Shown in pieces: positions 10,797-23,734 of a stretch of DNA of 64,000 bases. Made by a program: the position numbers and the translations under genes. Origin of the DNA: Codonopsis lanceolata (Eukaryota; Streptophyta; Magnoliopsida; Asterales; Campanulaceae); assembly GCA_013146195.2 (NCBI GenBank), contig CM028379.1:90129401-90193400 (forward strand). The letters are read 5' to 3'. How positions within the stretch are numbered: the stretch's first letter is position 1; every line of letters starts with the position of its first letter. The notes under the pieces are model-generated. The model was not told the origin of the DNA and did no database searches. It worked only from the letters and a program-made list of their open reading frames with translations.

Positions 10797-12089
10797 ATCG
10801 TTTTTATTTTAAATGAAAACGGAGGGCTAGACTCAGTTTACAATTTTTTTTTTTAGTTCCTGGCTAAAGTATGCTTGTTATATTTATTTAGCATTTTAAA
10901 TATTGCGTTCTTATATATCTGTGTATATATTTGTGGATATGATCCTCCATCTTGCAGTAGTTTCGTTCCAGTCACCATTACATGTATATTTAGAAAGAAA
11001 AAAAATTATATTTATTTATATTTCCGAGCAGCATAACAAAAGGGTTGAAGCTTTATTTTATTATTGTTTTTTTTTTCTACTCTATTTTTTATTATCTCTG
11101 CGTGCTTTATTTTTATCGCACATAATATGTACATTTTATTTCATCCTGTTTTCTATTTTGGGGACTAGGACAAATATGTAATTAATAGGAATAGATAGAT
11201 TCCCCATTTTTCTTTCTATTTCTTGATGTGATTGGTTGTTTGCTCACGCTCAAACTAAAAAGTCGAGAAAATCCACAAAAAACAGTAAGACATGTCATAT
11301 ATGCTTTATTTATTGCTTTATATATGAAAAATGACTTTTATTGCTTTCTAGATACCGCACACACGCGCACGCATGTAGATATATTTCAAACTGCTACCCT
11401 ACACCATGGTCAGCCTACCCCCTGCATCAGCCAACGCTAAATTGCATATAGATTCTCAGGACACTTCATGGACCGATCGGTTTTTGCATCTCTGAATCAT
11501 TGGTCAGTTCCTGTGCAACAAAAAAAAAACAAAGAAACAAAAAAAAATGCAAAACAAAAAAAAATGAATGAAAAAAAAAAGATATGAATAAATACACAAG
11601 GGCTGACTGATTATTTTCTGATGTTCGACTTAGACCATTTTGAATAGTGGATCCTGGAAAGAGTATAAGCCCTTTGCCTGAGATTAGTCCGATCTTAGGG
11701 AGTCGAAAGGCAGGTGGAATACGAAGGTCCTATACTCTGGAGAAAGAATTCACTGTTCCCGGAATAGTCCTGAGACTGTCCAAACAAAGCAGGTGCTTGT
11801 CCAGTCAATTGTAGGAAAAATAAATAATAATAAAAAATACTAATAAATGCACACTGTACTCCAAACCCAGAAAACCTTCAGCCAACCCTTCCTGATACCT
11901 TCAAACCCCTTTTCCTCAGAAACCTGGCCCGAATTTGGAAAGGCAGAGATAGTACTGGTCGGTTGATACGGGATACATGCATAAAGATCAGATCAGAAAG
12001 TATCGGGGTCGATCGAAAATGACGTAATCCGCAGAGGTTACTGATTCGAACAAGAGACAAATGACAAAGAAAATGAGCGATCGCTATGG
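10797..12089 (+). other. Leader of the Ogre-type element
   Basis: Untranslated sequence between the primer-binding site and a gag-like frame. It is T- and A-rich with A runs near 11521-11580. The short frames here show no recognisable domain. Confidence 0.55.
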
Positions 12090-12768
12090 GTGCAGGGGCT
12101 CCGAGTGGTACGCCTCGACTCGGTTATGCAACAATGGCTAGATCAAAATTTGGGTGCACATGCTGATCGTATAATGAGCCAGATGGCTAATCTGGTGCAA
12201 AATTTAAAATCCAGTGGTGAGAGAACCTCTTTTCCTGCAGTCCCTCAAGAAGCATCAACCTCTCATGTTCCTCCAAACCCAAACTCTCAGCCAAACACTA
12301 ACCCACCAAATACCACCATTGCCCCAAATCCAAATCCCTCACCTAATCCTTATTACCCAAATATTAACCCTTTCTCATCCTACCCTCCATATCTTTTCCC
12401 AAGCACCAATATCCCCAAGAATCCAAATGACTTCCTTTTTCCCATCACCAATCCACTCCAAAATAGCCCACATATGGACCCAAGAAGCTATAATCAGCCA
12501 GGCCAAGTTACAACCTATTTACCTCTTAATGATCCTGACCGCCAAACCGATGCCACCAATAACCCACTAACCCAAAATCTTTATCCAACCCAAAATCCTT
12601 ACCCTCTCCAAAATTCTTATCCAACCCAAAATCCTTACCAAATACCACAGCCAGAAATTAATCCAGCTTTTCCTAATCCTACCAGCATATACTAAAAACC
12701 AACTTCCCCTTCCATCAAAATAGAGGCTGACATAGAGAATTTGAAAAGTATGATGCTAACTAATTACA
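12090..12768 (+). pseudogene. gag-like fragment of the Ogre-type element
   Basis: A 201-residue frame begins MQGLRVVRLDSV and continues with QQWLDQNLGAHADRIMSQM, then a long Pro/Asn/Tyr-rich stretch with repeated NPYP-type units. It stops at a TAA near 12693; the same frame then resumes with IEADIENLKSMMLTNYIPKP before the LINE insertion. This order (short N-terminal segment, low-complexity Pro/Asn region, then gag) fits the 5' end of Tat/Ogre coding regions. The rest of gag and all of pol are missing, so this is a 5' fragment. Confidence 0.55.
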
Positions 12769-12779
12769 TACCAAAGCCA

Positions 12780-12786
<7 letters not shown>

Positions 12787-12847
<61 letters not shown>
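12787..12847. repeat. (AT)n microsatellite at LINE 3' end
   Basis: An AT-dinucleotide run of nearly 60 bases with few interruptions. It sits at the 3' end of the LINE, so it may have grown from the element's tail. Confidence 0.9.
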
Positions 12848-12850
<3 letters not shown>

Positions 12851-13004
12851 ATGGGCGTCACCCTGCTAGATTTTATTAATAGGAAATAAAGAAAAACAAA
12901 CTTGAGGGGGACAACCAGCCTTGCCCTTATAAATGGGAGGACGGAAGAGCCTGACCTCGAAAAAGGAAATAAAAAAAATGATTTCCAAATAAAACATCTA
13001 GACA

Positions 13005-13933
13005 TTAAGAAAGCCTCACATAAGCAGTACCAATCAAGTCCAGATGAAGGAGACCACGAATTTTCCTAGGAAGGTCGGAAGCTGAAGAGAAAAGATGATC
13101 ATGACCATGATCACGTCCCATGTTAGCAAGCGCATCAGCAACACTATTTACTTCCTGAAGGCAATGAGAGAAAACAAGCTGCATAGAGTCCCGAATAGCT
13201 CTGATAGCACGAACAAAATAAAGAGATTTCCATGGAGGGCTGGCTTTGTTCATGATACAATAAAAAAGGACTTTAGAATCAATCTCAACATGCGCCCCCA
13301 TGTACTGGTGCGAACATATCCAATCAACCCCTTGAAGAAGGGCACGACATTCGACCAAAAAGCTAGAAGAGGAACCAAAATGAGAAGCAAAAGCATGGAT
13401 CAGCTCACCATTAGAATCGTGAACAACACCCCCGCCTGCACTATCACCCGGGTTGCCACGACAAGCGCCATCCGTATTGAGTTTGACCAAGCCTTCCATA
13501 GGTTTCATCCAATAGACCACGCGAATCTCTTTATGAAGAAAACGACTCCGGCGAATGGGATAGTCAAAGAGCATGTCCCAATCATCCAGCGGGAAGGAAG
13601 GCAAACCCGCCACTATCAAAATGCTAGAGATCTCTTGTTTAATATGATCAACCAGATGAAGAGCTGAAGGTCGTTTACAGTCGAGAAAATCAACGAGTCT
13701 TTTTTATGCCACCAAGCAAAACAATTTTGCTCTATGGAATACATAGTAGGAGAAACAACCCCTAATCTGTGAAAAACAGCCCAAATATGTCTAGCAATTG
13801 GGCTGAGAAGAAACACATGCAGATAGGTTTCGCTCTGACCCGAACTATAACAAGAGCACCAAGAAGCCAAAGAGATACCTTTCTTGATAATGCTCTCATC
13901 ACGGGGAAGCTTACGTTGCCAAAGCCTCCACAT
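13005..13933 (-). pseudogene. LINE zinc-binding and RNase H region
   Basis: The frame at 13616-13933 is the Cys/His-rich reverse-transcriptase-associated region. The frame at 13005-13619 encodes a plant-type RNase H: KLNTDGACRGNPGDSAGGG (first Asp), ECRALLQGVDW (Glu), EIDSKVL (Asp) and EVNSVADALANMGRDH (last Asp). The RNase H carries the catalytic acidic set, but the reading frame is separate from the upstream part. Confidence 0.8.
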
Positions 13934-13996
13934 GAAGATACTAACCTGACGAGGTAAAGATTTATGCCAAATGAATTTAGAAGAACCAAGCTGAGT

Positions 13997-16093
13997 CTAA
14001 GGAGCACGAATCAAATGCCAAGCCGAAAGCAAGGAGAAACGACCATTAGCTTGAGGACTCCAGCAAGCGATATCGGGCTGGTCCGAAATGCAAATGTGAA
14101 GAGAGCGAATGGCAGCAATAGCAACATTGCCAATAGAAGACTTGGCCAAAGAAGAAAGCTGGCCTGGAGACTCAAATAAATCAGCAACTTTAACCAAAGA
14201 ACTAGCAACTTTAACCAAAGAACTAGAATCAGGCTTGACAAGGTTGATGTCGGGCAACCATCTATCCATCCAGATCGAGCAATTTCCCTTACTGATTATC
14301 CACCGAATATGAGGCTCAGCCAAATCATGGACTGCACACATGCGACGCCAAATATGATATCTAGACCCTGAAGAAATAACGGGGTGGGAAGAAGAGCAAT
14401 ATTTAGCTTTCATAAAACAAGACCAAAGGCTATCAGTTGCATGAAAGCGCCACCAAATCTGAATGGCGAAAGATTTCATAATGTCAAAGAGAGATCGAAT
14501 CCCAACTCCTCCTTCTTGCACCGGACGACAACATTTATCCCAAGCAACCCAGTGCGCTTTATGTTTGCCTTCAATAGAGCCCCAAAAGAAATTAGCCAGA
14601 AGGCAATTAATCAGATTGAGAACAGCCACCGGAGGATCAAGAGAAGCTAACTGATACATCACAATAGAATTCAAAACAGAATTGATTAAAGTGACTTTAC
14701 CCGCATGATTAAGGAAAGCACCAACTCAGGAACTAACCTCTTTTGAAGTTTTTCAATCAAAGGATCGAATAAAGCCTTTTTCTTTCTCCCCTCAAATAAA
14801 GGACAGCCCAGATAAGTGACAGGGAGGGCACGGATGGGGAAACCAAGATGGAGACGAATGGATTCAATTCTAGAGCTAGCCGTATGAGAGGAGAGCATGA
14901 AGCAACTTTTGTGAGCATTAATGAGCTGACCCGAACATTTTTCGTATTTGTCAAGCAACCGACGATGATGAGATAAAGAGTGGCGATTTCCATTACAAAA
15001 AATTACAACGTCATCTGCAAAAGCGAGATGAGATATAATCAGACACCCACTAGATGAAGAAAAAGCATAATGAGGGTGCAAAATCTGAAGCTCATTTAAA
15101 CTGCGACTGAGCACTTAAGCCGCAATGATAAACAAACTAGGTGACAAGGGATCGCCCTGGCGAAGACCACAGGACGAGGGGAAAAATCCAGCAGAGTGCC
15201 CATTAACCAGGATCGAAAACCAATTATCTGAGATAACTCGCCAAATCAAATCGATAAAGGTTTCGCCGAAGCCAAATTTCCTCAACACCTTAATCAGAAA
15301 CAACCACGAGACTCTATCAAAAGCTTTAGCCATGTCCAACTTTATAATAAGATTAGAGCCATTAATTCTCTTCTTTAGATGCTGAGTCAATTCATGAGCT
15401 AAAAGAAGGTTATCCTGGATAATTCTCCCTTTAGTGAGGGCACTTTGATTGTCGAAAATAATCAAGGGGAGAACAGAAGCCAGACGAGTCGATAACAACT
15501 TGGAGATGATCTTATTGCAGAAATTACAAAGGCTGATCAGGCGAAGATCCTTAAAAGAAGTAACATGATCCGACTTTGGAATAGTAATAAGAAGGGTGCT
15601 AGTCCAGGCTCGTGGCATAGAAAAGCCAGCGAAAAAATCCAAAACCGCATGATGAAGATCTTCAGCAATAATATCCCAACACACCGTAAAGAATTTACCC
15701 GTAAATCCGTCCGGACCAGCCGCACTATCCCCACTCAGTGAGAAAACCACCTCTTTATGTTCTTCCAGAACATGCGGGGCAGACAAGAGAAAATTCTGGG
15801 CAGAGGAGATACACGAAGGAATAACGTCAAGAAGATCATTATCCTCAAAGGCCGAGGCTTGAAGTTGATCCTGATAAAATTCAACAGCAGCAGCTTTGAT
15901 ATCTTCTTCATTAGAGATCATATTCCTATGCAAATCAACAATAGAATGAAGGTGTAATTTACGGCGAGATTGTTGAACCGAAGAATGGAACAAACTGGTA
16001 TTCCCGTCACCTTCCTTAAGCCATCGCAGATGAGGCTTCTACCTCCAATAATCTTCTTCGGTTTTCAGCTTTAGCTTAAGCGTAGCCTGGGTC
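13997..16093 (-). pseudogene. LINE reverse transcriptase, broken
   Basis: Read on the minus strand, 15115-15993 carries AGPDGFTGKFF, LDMAKAFDRVSW and GLRQGDPLSPSLF, the palm motifs of LINE reverse transcriptase. An in-frame stop at 15115-15117 separates it from 14686-15114, which carries the catalytic FADD box (HLAFADDVVIF). A frameshift near 14680 leads to 13997-14674 with the thumb-like NCLLANFFWGSIEGKHKAHW. Coding similarity continues upstream to about 16090 with further stops. This is an inactive copy. Confidence 0.9.
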
Positions 16094-16110
16094 AAATGGT
16101 ACCAAAGCCA

Positions 16111-17631
16111 CATAACTATTAAATATTACACAAAAATAAAGTAGAAATCAAATTTATAGGGAAGCTATTCATAAGTCAGACAGAGTCCATGTGCATATAT
16201 AACTAATTACAAACAAAATCAATATATAAAAATAATTCGTAAAAATGGTATTTACAAAAATATTGAATAGCTTAGTATTATTATAAATAAAAAATAGGTA
16301 AATAAAAATACTTACGAGTGTTTTTAATAGATCTTGAAATATAATTATATAATATTTAAAACAAAAAACAGATAAAAAATACTCATGGGCCTAACTTTGT
16401 TTTTTTTTTAGTTTGGCTCCGTTTTAGTTTAAATTATCACTAAATTTTGTGTCTGTGCTTATGATACGATGTCAGTATGGAACTTATTCAATGTATGAAG
16501 CGACAACATGCAAATGAATTGATATATGCTTGGGATTTTGTAAATATCAGATGAATGCACACTACACAACTGAAAAGAAGACAAAACTCAATAAACTAAA
16601 CAAGAAAAATACATTATATGATGGTCCATTACAAATAAGTAAGAATATGAGAACTTTATGTCATGTTTTTTTTTTTTGTTAATTCTTTATGTAATTGAAA
16701 ATTGAAATGTAATATATAAGTTATGTTGTTGAAAGAGATACATGTTTTTTTGTGATTTCAATTAAATAGTCATATAAAAAATTAAGATGCAATTTTTTTA
16801 AATTACATCACATCAATGAACAATACATATTCTGAAATCTCAAACTGTGAGTTAAATTTGAATGATACATACTCGTGAATATTTCAATTGAATTACATAT
16901 TCTGAAATCTCAAACTATGAGTTAAATTTGAAGGTTGGAACTCAAATAATGTTGTTTCGTAACATAGTCTATTCACTTTTTTTTCCTCCTAAGGGGGGCA
17001 TGGGAAGGGATCGAACCTGAGACCTCACACTTTGTGAAGTCTCATGTCTACCACTGGGCCACCCCCTTAGGGGCTAACATAGTCTATTCACTTGAGTTAT
17101 GCAATGACACAAGATTAATTGTTATAAGGCTACGAAACCATGTTTTAGAAGGTTGAGTTCTTTCAAAAAAACAATTCTGGTGGTACTCTTTTGATTCCAA
17201 GAGTGTCAAGGATACTAATTGATCCAAAATTTATTTCAAATTCCAGATAAAACATTTTTTGTTGATTATGTCTTACGCAATGTCTATGAATAAAAACCAT
17301 AGTAAGTCATTGTCTAATATAAGACTCCATTTGAAAACATGTTTTTGGTTATCATCAGTTGTATGTAATTTTATCTAGAGTTATTATGTGATATTTATAG
17401 TTGCAATAGTCGTACATGTTGAACGAAAATTATTGTATATAAAAAGAATTCCAACATTTATATTATTTTTTTTTCAAATTTATAGGATTTTCTATATTTA
17501 ATTTTACTGTTTATTATTTTTAGTTTATTTTGTTCATATTAAAAAAATTAATTACACATTATTCAACTTTAATTTAGTATATAATTTTATACAAATGTAC
17601 AATTCGTGCAACGCACGGGTGCATCACTAGT
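16111..17631 (+). mobile_element. Helitron remnant with 3' terminus
   Basis: AT-rich noncoding sequence that ends with a Helitron-like terminus: hairpin CGTGC-AAC-GCACG at 17605-17617, then GGTGCATCA and the end CTAGT at 17627-17631. This combination is the known plant Helitron 3' end. The 5' TC end was not found, so the left boundary is only the LINE duplication. The base after CTAGT is A where T is usual, which weakens the call a little. A SINE lies inside. Confidence 0.55.
16979..17074 (-). mobile_element. tRNA-derived SINE with 19-bp target duplication
   Basis: On the minus strand the 96-base body has an A-box-like TGGCCCAGTGGT and a B-box-like GGTTCGATCCC, the internal RNA polymerase III promoter of tRNA-derived SINEs. 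It ends in a short A run. The direct repeat TAACATAGTCTATTCACTT is perfect on both sides (16960-16978 and 17075-17093). Confidence 0.85.
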
Positions 17632-18953
17632 ATATATATATAAACAACAATACTAAATCTCCCATATAATTCAGAGTCATATAGATGTCATAATGTCAGC
17701 ATGTATATACATATATGTACATACATATCAAATCTCTCAAATATCACACAATCCAGACGAACACAGTCACGTATATCTCATGTTCCATTTAACACTTTGT
17801 TGTCACATAAGTGCTTATAGTAAGCCACATAAGAGATAAAGAAGAAATCGAATGAGTACCGTTGTGTTGCTCCTTCAATCACAATGTTAAACCATAACGT
17901 GCTTGAGATACCCGTGATTGGTGCATCAAAGTACATAGCTCTCTACTCGGGTGTCGAGCTTTCTACTCGGGAAATAGCACTAGCCAATGCGCTCTTTTAG
18001 TTACGACAAAAGGGGATACATCCCCACTGTAGCCAGCAGTGGAGGGGTGTGTGTAGTATTCAGTAGGACGATACATAGTAAGCATGAATCCCAGAATTCG
18101 TGAAGGCGATGCATCATCCCACCATCAACATAAAAACTCAAGTAATGTCAACTGGACTTATATGTAATGCACAAGTAGAGTTTACTTACCAATCTCAAGT
18201 ATGTATATAACTCTACTAAATTAACATGATTATGCATATTGTTGCTATAACCACAAAATCACATACAGAGCCCATAACGAGTCTCTAATCACAAGTGTCA
18301 AGTATGTACACTTAAATCAATCAAAGCTCCAAAAGCTAGTAAACCTAGTCAAATGGATTCTAAACATCGTAGGATCCCACTACGATACTCGTAAGGTTTA
18401 ATTGTTCCTTAAGCTCGACTCCGTTGAGTCTTTACTACACTTTCATCCAAATAAGGTATTAATGCTATTTGCATTTAGAATCCTTCTCGATGTTATCGAT
18501 TCAAGCTCAACTAGGTTATTGTTTCATTTAGAACCCTGGTTCAAGAAGTTCTCAATTCCACCTATTAGTGAAATCCTAGAGTCATATGCAACATGATAAA
18601 CCTCTTTGTGGCTCCGTTGAGTCAAAATGCCTACTTCTTATTTCTAGATCATAGCCTAAATTTGGGATTTCAGTTCATCCGAGTTGCTAAACCCACAACA
18701 AGTAATTCCAATTTCTAATTACTTCAATAAACCCAACAAAACACTCATAAATCCAACCCCACAAGTTCTCATACTAAAACCCATTATAAACCCATAATCT
18801 AGACAAGTTTTAACACCACCATTCATGGGGAACTAGTCTTTAACAAGCTAGCATCAATTTAAGCTAGAGAGAGAAAGTAGGAGGTTTAGTAACGTACCTA
18901 AATCGTGCCTCAAACAACAAGGAAAATGAAAACAAACTGAGGGGAAATGTTCT

Positions 18954-21861
18954 TGTGGCGACCCGACCCGGATCCCAAGACGAGACCCCGAGGTCATGCC
19001 ACTAGGAAACACATAACAACAAATAATGGTAAGGCCATAACGGCAATACGCCAATAACTTCAACACATGCGGAAGCGAAACATAATTAAACGGTGGTGCC
19101 CGGGCTAACAAGCTCAACTAAATACAACCAAAGAGAAAATGAATCTCTCGGTCCAAAAATTAAATTCACGTGACGCAACATTGGGCACGTAGAACAAAAC
19201 CACCTGTCATGCAATATCAATATATATATATATATATATATCAATTTATAAACCAAGTCATCGGCGACGTTATAGCCGGAACCCAATATTAAACTAAGTC
19301 TAAAACTCTAGTCTAACTTACTCAACGGCTAAAAACATGCCGGAGAACAAACATAGTAAACCAACCATTACATGGTTAACATAACTAAAACATGATCATC
19401 ATAAATACACAAGGTACGACTAACACAAGTCGGCTCTCAAATGATTAAGTACTAATTAACAAGTACAAATATCAAACACATGATAAGTCTTGCTATCCTT
19501 CATAAAGTTTACATAACTTTACGTTTCCCAATCGTCCTTGCCAAAAGAAAAGGTACTAAACTATAAGGTAGCAACCTTGCCAAAAGCTTCACCAACGCAA
19601 CTCTACAATCACTTCGATCCGCTAGCACGACTCGGATCTAGGGAAAAACAATCAACAAATAGGAGTAAGTCATAAAGACTTAGTAAGTTACTAAACATAA
19701 CTTCCTGTCATGGCATCATGCTCAATCAATAATAAATCATACTATTGACATAATATAACATTTCATTAATAATCATGTCAAGGTATTCATACTTAACAAT
19801 CTTGAATATCATGTTATCAACAAGTATAACAATTCACTAAATCATTTCAACCATCATATCATATCATATTCACGTAGCACGTTATTCTCATATAAGCACT
19901 CGTGAGTCAATTCATATAAAAAGGGATAAACGTTACCATTTTTCCGTCGTGTCGCTCCTGTAAAAACACGTGCAATTCATATGTGTCCTCGATACCCAAA
20001 TCGTGGTATCGACGTCCCCGAGACATTCCCCGCTCGAGTTCCATAGTTATCAAAGTCATGTTTTCATACTACAACTAAGATCAACTACTTCCCCATCGTG
20101 GCCATCGATGGAGGGGTGCGTGCAACCCGGCGCGGCGATCCATCGAAATCACGAATCCCACAATACGTGAAGACGATACATCGTCCCGCTAACGACTCAA
20201 CAAACCGACTCCAGCTGGACTCAAACTCAAGCACAAGTAATACATACTCATATGCTCAATTAAGTAGGCACGTACTCTACAATCATCTAGTCATGTATTT
20301 CAATCATAACTAGCATATGAACACATTAGAAATAAAATTAAGACTCTAATCAACAAGTGTTCTTCATACACTTCGAAATGCTTGGAGGCTTAACCTCCAT
20401 TAATACTACCCCAAATTCCGTAGGACTTAGGCATATAGTTCCTTAATGTCATACTAACCCAATTGTTGACTCCGTTGAGTCATTTCCAAACCTTCAAAAA
20501 TTAGGCATAGAAGCCATTGGCCACAATACCCTCCTATGTCCATCCTAACATCAATGTCTATGTTCTTAAGGTCGTCAAACCCATAAAACCCCAATAAAAC
20601 ATTTAATTAGGAAACATAGAACCAAAGTCACAAATTAGGTATATATGCATTCTAGCCATTTCATCAAATATGCTTCCAATACTTAAACATGCAAGATAAA
20701 ATAAATTAACATACATCTCTACACATGAATAATATCCTACTCATGATTTCTAACATGTTCATCCAACCAAAATTCGTCATTTAGCATATAGCAAAACATG
20801 GCATCTCTAAAAAGCCCTAAGTGCTCTCATTGACCTCAAATAGCAAGATTGTTTTCCCTAGGGTCAATAAGGCAAAAACAAAGAGAAAGAGATGTAGTAA
20901 CTTACCTACAATCAGCCCTTCAAGCAATAAAAACGGACATGCAATGGGTGGAAAGTGTTCTCCTCAACCTCCTCTTCACTTCTATGGCTTGGATTTGGAC
21001 ATGGAGTTCTCAAGCTTTGGACTCCATGGATGAACACTCAAGAACCCTAAGAAAACTCTCCTTTCAGCTCTCAAGAGGCTCTTCACGTTTTTTAGAAGTG
21101 AATGGCAGAAAAATGGAGGCTTAGTGGGTATTTGGGTTCCCAAAGGCTAAAAAGGGTGAGTGGGAAATGTGACCAATGCATGTTGAGGTCTTCCCATGAC
21201 AAGTGTCAACCAACCCACTTAAAACTTCAAATAGATGGTTAGGATACATTGGTTGATAGTTAGGATGGTTTAGGAGTGGTTTAGGATGGGTTTGGGTGGG
21301 GTTAGGATAGACAAAATTCGTCACAAAGCAAAACTGCCCGAAACAGCAAACAACACCATGCGGCCGCATGGTCTGGGATAGCATGCTAGGACTCTAGCAT
21401 GCTCAAAGGTCTAGGCTCAAGGACCAAAGTCCCCAAGGCTCAAACCTCACTCAAAGATGGTTTCAAAAGGTCTAAATTCAACCCAAATCAACCCCAAACT
21501 CAAGACCAAAGTCCCCAAGGCTCAAACCTCACTCAAAGAACAGAACAAACGAAGAAATACAACAACTAGAAGTAACCAACGCTCGAATCGACGATGTAAC
21601 AAACATTCAATCAACATCTAAATCATGTTAAGGATGTTATGAATGACATCTAACACTTATACACATGTTTTCAACATGTATACACAATCAAAGTCCCAAC
21701 ACATCTTATGAAGAAAAGGATGCATTCGAGTATAGAAATCAACGTCAATGAACAAGCTATTGAATTCAAACATACGAATGAACTAAGTAAACATACTTAT
21801 GATGAATATGAATATATGAACTCAAGCATAAGACAAGCATGCAATAATCTAGGGTATTACA
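18954..21861 (-). mobile_element. Solo LTR, Ty3/gypsy Tekay-like, 2.9 kb
   Basis: A complete LTR on the minus strand. It starts TGTAATACCCTAG at 21861 and ends GGGTCGGGTCGCCACA at 18954, with TG...CA ends. It is flanked by GTTCT (18949-18953) and GTCCT (21862-21866), a five-base duplication with one change. No internal region or second LTR is present, so it is a solo LTR left by recombination. It interrupts a related but different LTR. Confidence 0.85.
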
Positions 21862-22119
21862 GTCCTACTTGTCGAGAGCTTCATGAATCCGAAGTCGAAT
21901 CAAAGATCGGATGGTTGGATCTTCGTGGATCGGAAGAATGAATTCTAAGGCTCCAAATCTCCTCTTCTCCCTCTTTCTCTCTCTAGGATACGTAATGTTG
22001 GAGGAAGAATGAGGGGAGATAGGTTGACTTTGCAGATATAAGGAAGTCACAAAAAAGAGGGGTATATTGGACAGTGTCCTTGTCCAATTAGTGAGAGATT
22101 AAAGTTGATTACCACTTAA

Positions 22120-23734
22120 TCTATATATCTATAATGGCAGGGGTAGATTTATCTATCCAAAATCTCAATTTTGAATTATTGACTTTTGAGTTACTATTGC
22201 ACTCTTTCTCTTTCATATCTTCTCTATCTTTTCTCTCTCTCGTCTCCTCACTATTTTCTCTCTCATCACCACAATCTCTTTTCTTTTAATTATGTTTAAA
22301 ATTTTTCTATCTTTAAACATAAAAAGTAGTAACTAAAACAAAAATAATAGTTTCGGAGTCAAGAAAACAAAAATATAAGAGGAGGTTAGTAAAATAAAAA
22401 ATAATTTATGGAACAAGTCACTATAAAAATAAAAGTTATAGAATCAACAAAACAAAAATAATTTAATGCGGAGGTTAGTAAAATAAAATTATTTGATGGA
22501 ACAAAAATAATAGTTACGGAGTCAATAAAATAAAAATAATTTAAACCGAGGTTAGTAAAATTATAAAAATAATTTACCTAACAAAAGTTTAAAATAAATT
22601 CTTAAAAATAGTCATGTAAAAAAATGTGTTAGTAAAATAAAAACACTTGATGGAACAAAAATAATAGTTACATAGTCAATAAAATAAAAACAATTTAAAC
22701 TGAGATTACTAAATAATAAAAATAATTTATGGACCACAAGTTTTCCATAAAACTAATTGTCAAAAATAATAGTTACGAAGTCAATAAAACAAAAAATATA
22801 ATGGAAGTTAGTAAAATCAACAAAATTTACTGAACAAAAATAATAGTTAACAGTGAAAATAATTTGGTTATTTTGATTTTAGCTTATTTTCTTATCAGAA
22901 ATTCATTTATTCGTAAAATACAAATATAATTTAATAAAAGTAATCATTCAAAATGAAGAACTTATTTGAGTTCAAATTCTATTTGCAGGACGGAAAAAAT
23001 CCAAGTTTGTTCGAAGACATAATATTGTACATAGTTTTTGAATAGTATAAAGTGTTCGGGGTTGACTGATCAATGATTGATACTTAAAATTAGTGTTCCA
23101 GTAACGTTATTGAGAAACATTGACCATGTTGCATGGTTGTACAATGGAACAAGACTAATCATCATAAAATCTTGAGGATCACATTGTTGGAACAATTTTT
23201 TTGAAAGGAAGCAATGTTGGAGAAAATGTTTTTATCCCAAAATTGTCATTAGCTCCATCCGATGTAGACCCTAAAAGGTGACTCGGTGATAGAGTTGGAG
23301 CTTTACAAAATGTGAGGTATCATGTTCGATCACTTCTCATGCCTCCTTAGGGGAAAGGTCTACAAAAAAAAAAAAAAAACTCATTCTGATGTCAAAGTCA
23401 ATAATTGCACGTAGGTCTCTTCTTCAAAAAACCAGCAATTAACCTTGAGTAGTTATGTCGCAGTTTTTAGAGTAACAAATTGTTTTTATTTGAAGATATT
23501 GATATGCGGCGAAGATGAAAAACCAACTAATAAAACAACAAATGTTGTGCATAAGGAAATTTTTTAGAATCTATAATGATTAGTGATATACTGATGTGTA
23601 TTACTATTTGTTAATAAACTGATTATTCTTACTTTATCCTTTAAGATTTTTTTTATCCTCTTTATTTTGTTTATGTACGATTTAGTTGAAAAAGAAGAAT
23701 GACGCACGTTTAACGCACGGGTTAAAAAACTAGT
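22120..23734 (+). mobile_element. Non-autonomous Helitron, 1.6 kb
   Basis: The 5' end is TCTATATATCTATAATGGCA after an A (22119). The 3' end is GCACGTTTAACGCACGGGTT followed by A-rich bases and CTAGT (23730-23734) before a T (23735). This matches Helitron insertion between A and T with TC...CTAGT ends. The interior is AT-rich with repeated AAAATAATAGTTACGGAGTC-like phrases and no helicase frame. A SINE is nested in it. Confidence 0.75.
23266..23379 (+). mobile_element. tRNA-derived SINE, diverged copy
   Basis: Same family as the SINE at 16979-17074. It has an A-box-like TGACTCGGTGATA and a B-box-like TGTTCGATCAC, and ends in a run of about 16 A. The flanks CTCCATCCGATGT (23253-23265) and CTCATTCTGATGT (23380-23392) look like a diverged target duplication. 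Confidence 0.75.

Larger units (their letters stand above)
12780..16099 (-). mobile_element. L1-type LINE, 5'-truncated, with target-site duplication
   Basis: A non-LTR retrotransposon on the minus strand carrying reverse transcriptase, a zinc-binding region and a terminal RNase H. It is flanked by TACCAAAGCCA at 12769-12779 and again at 16100-16110, an 11-base target-site duplication. The 3' end is an (AT)n tract (12787-12847) instead of a plain poly(A). The endonuclease domain and ORF1 are missing, as expected from 5' truncation during target-primed insertion. Frames are broken by stops and shifts, so it cannot move on its own. Confidence 0.85.

Noticed and set aside
13095..13667. 190-residue frame on +
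   Set aside because: It is antisense to the LINE RNase H region, which has clear catalytic motifs on the minus strand.
16979..17074. A functional tRNA gene, because of the box A and box B sequences
   Set aside because: There is no cloverleaf acceptor stem, and the element has a poly(A) tail and a 19-bp target duplication, so it is a SINE.
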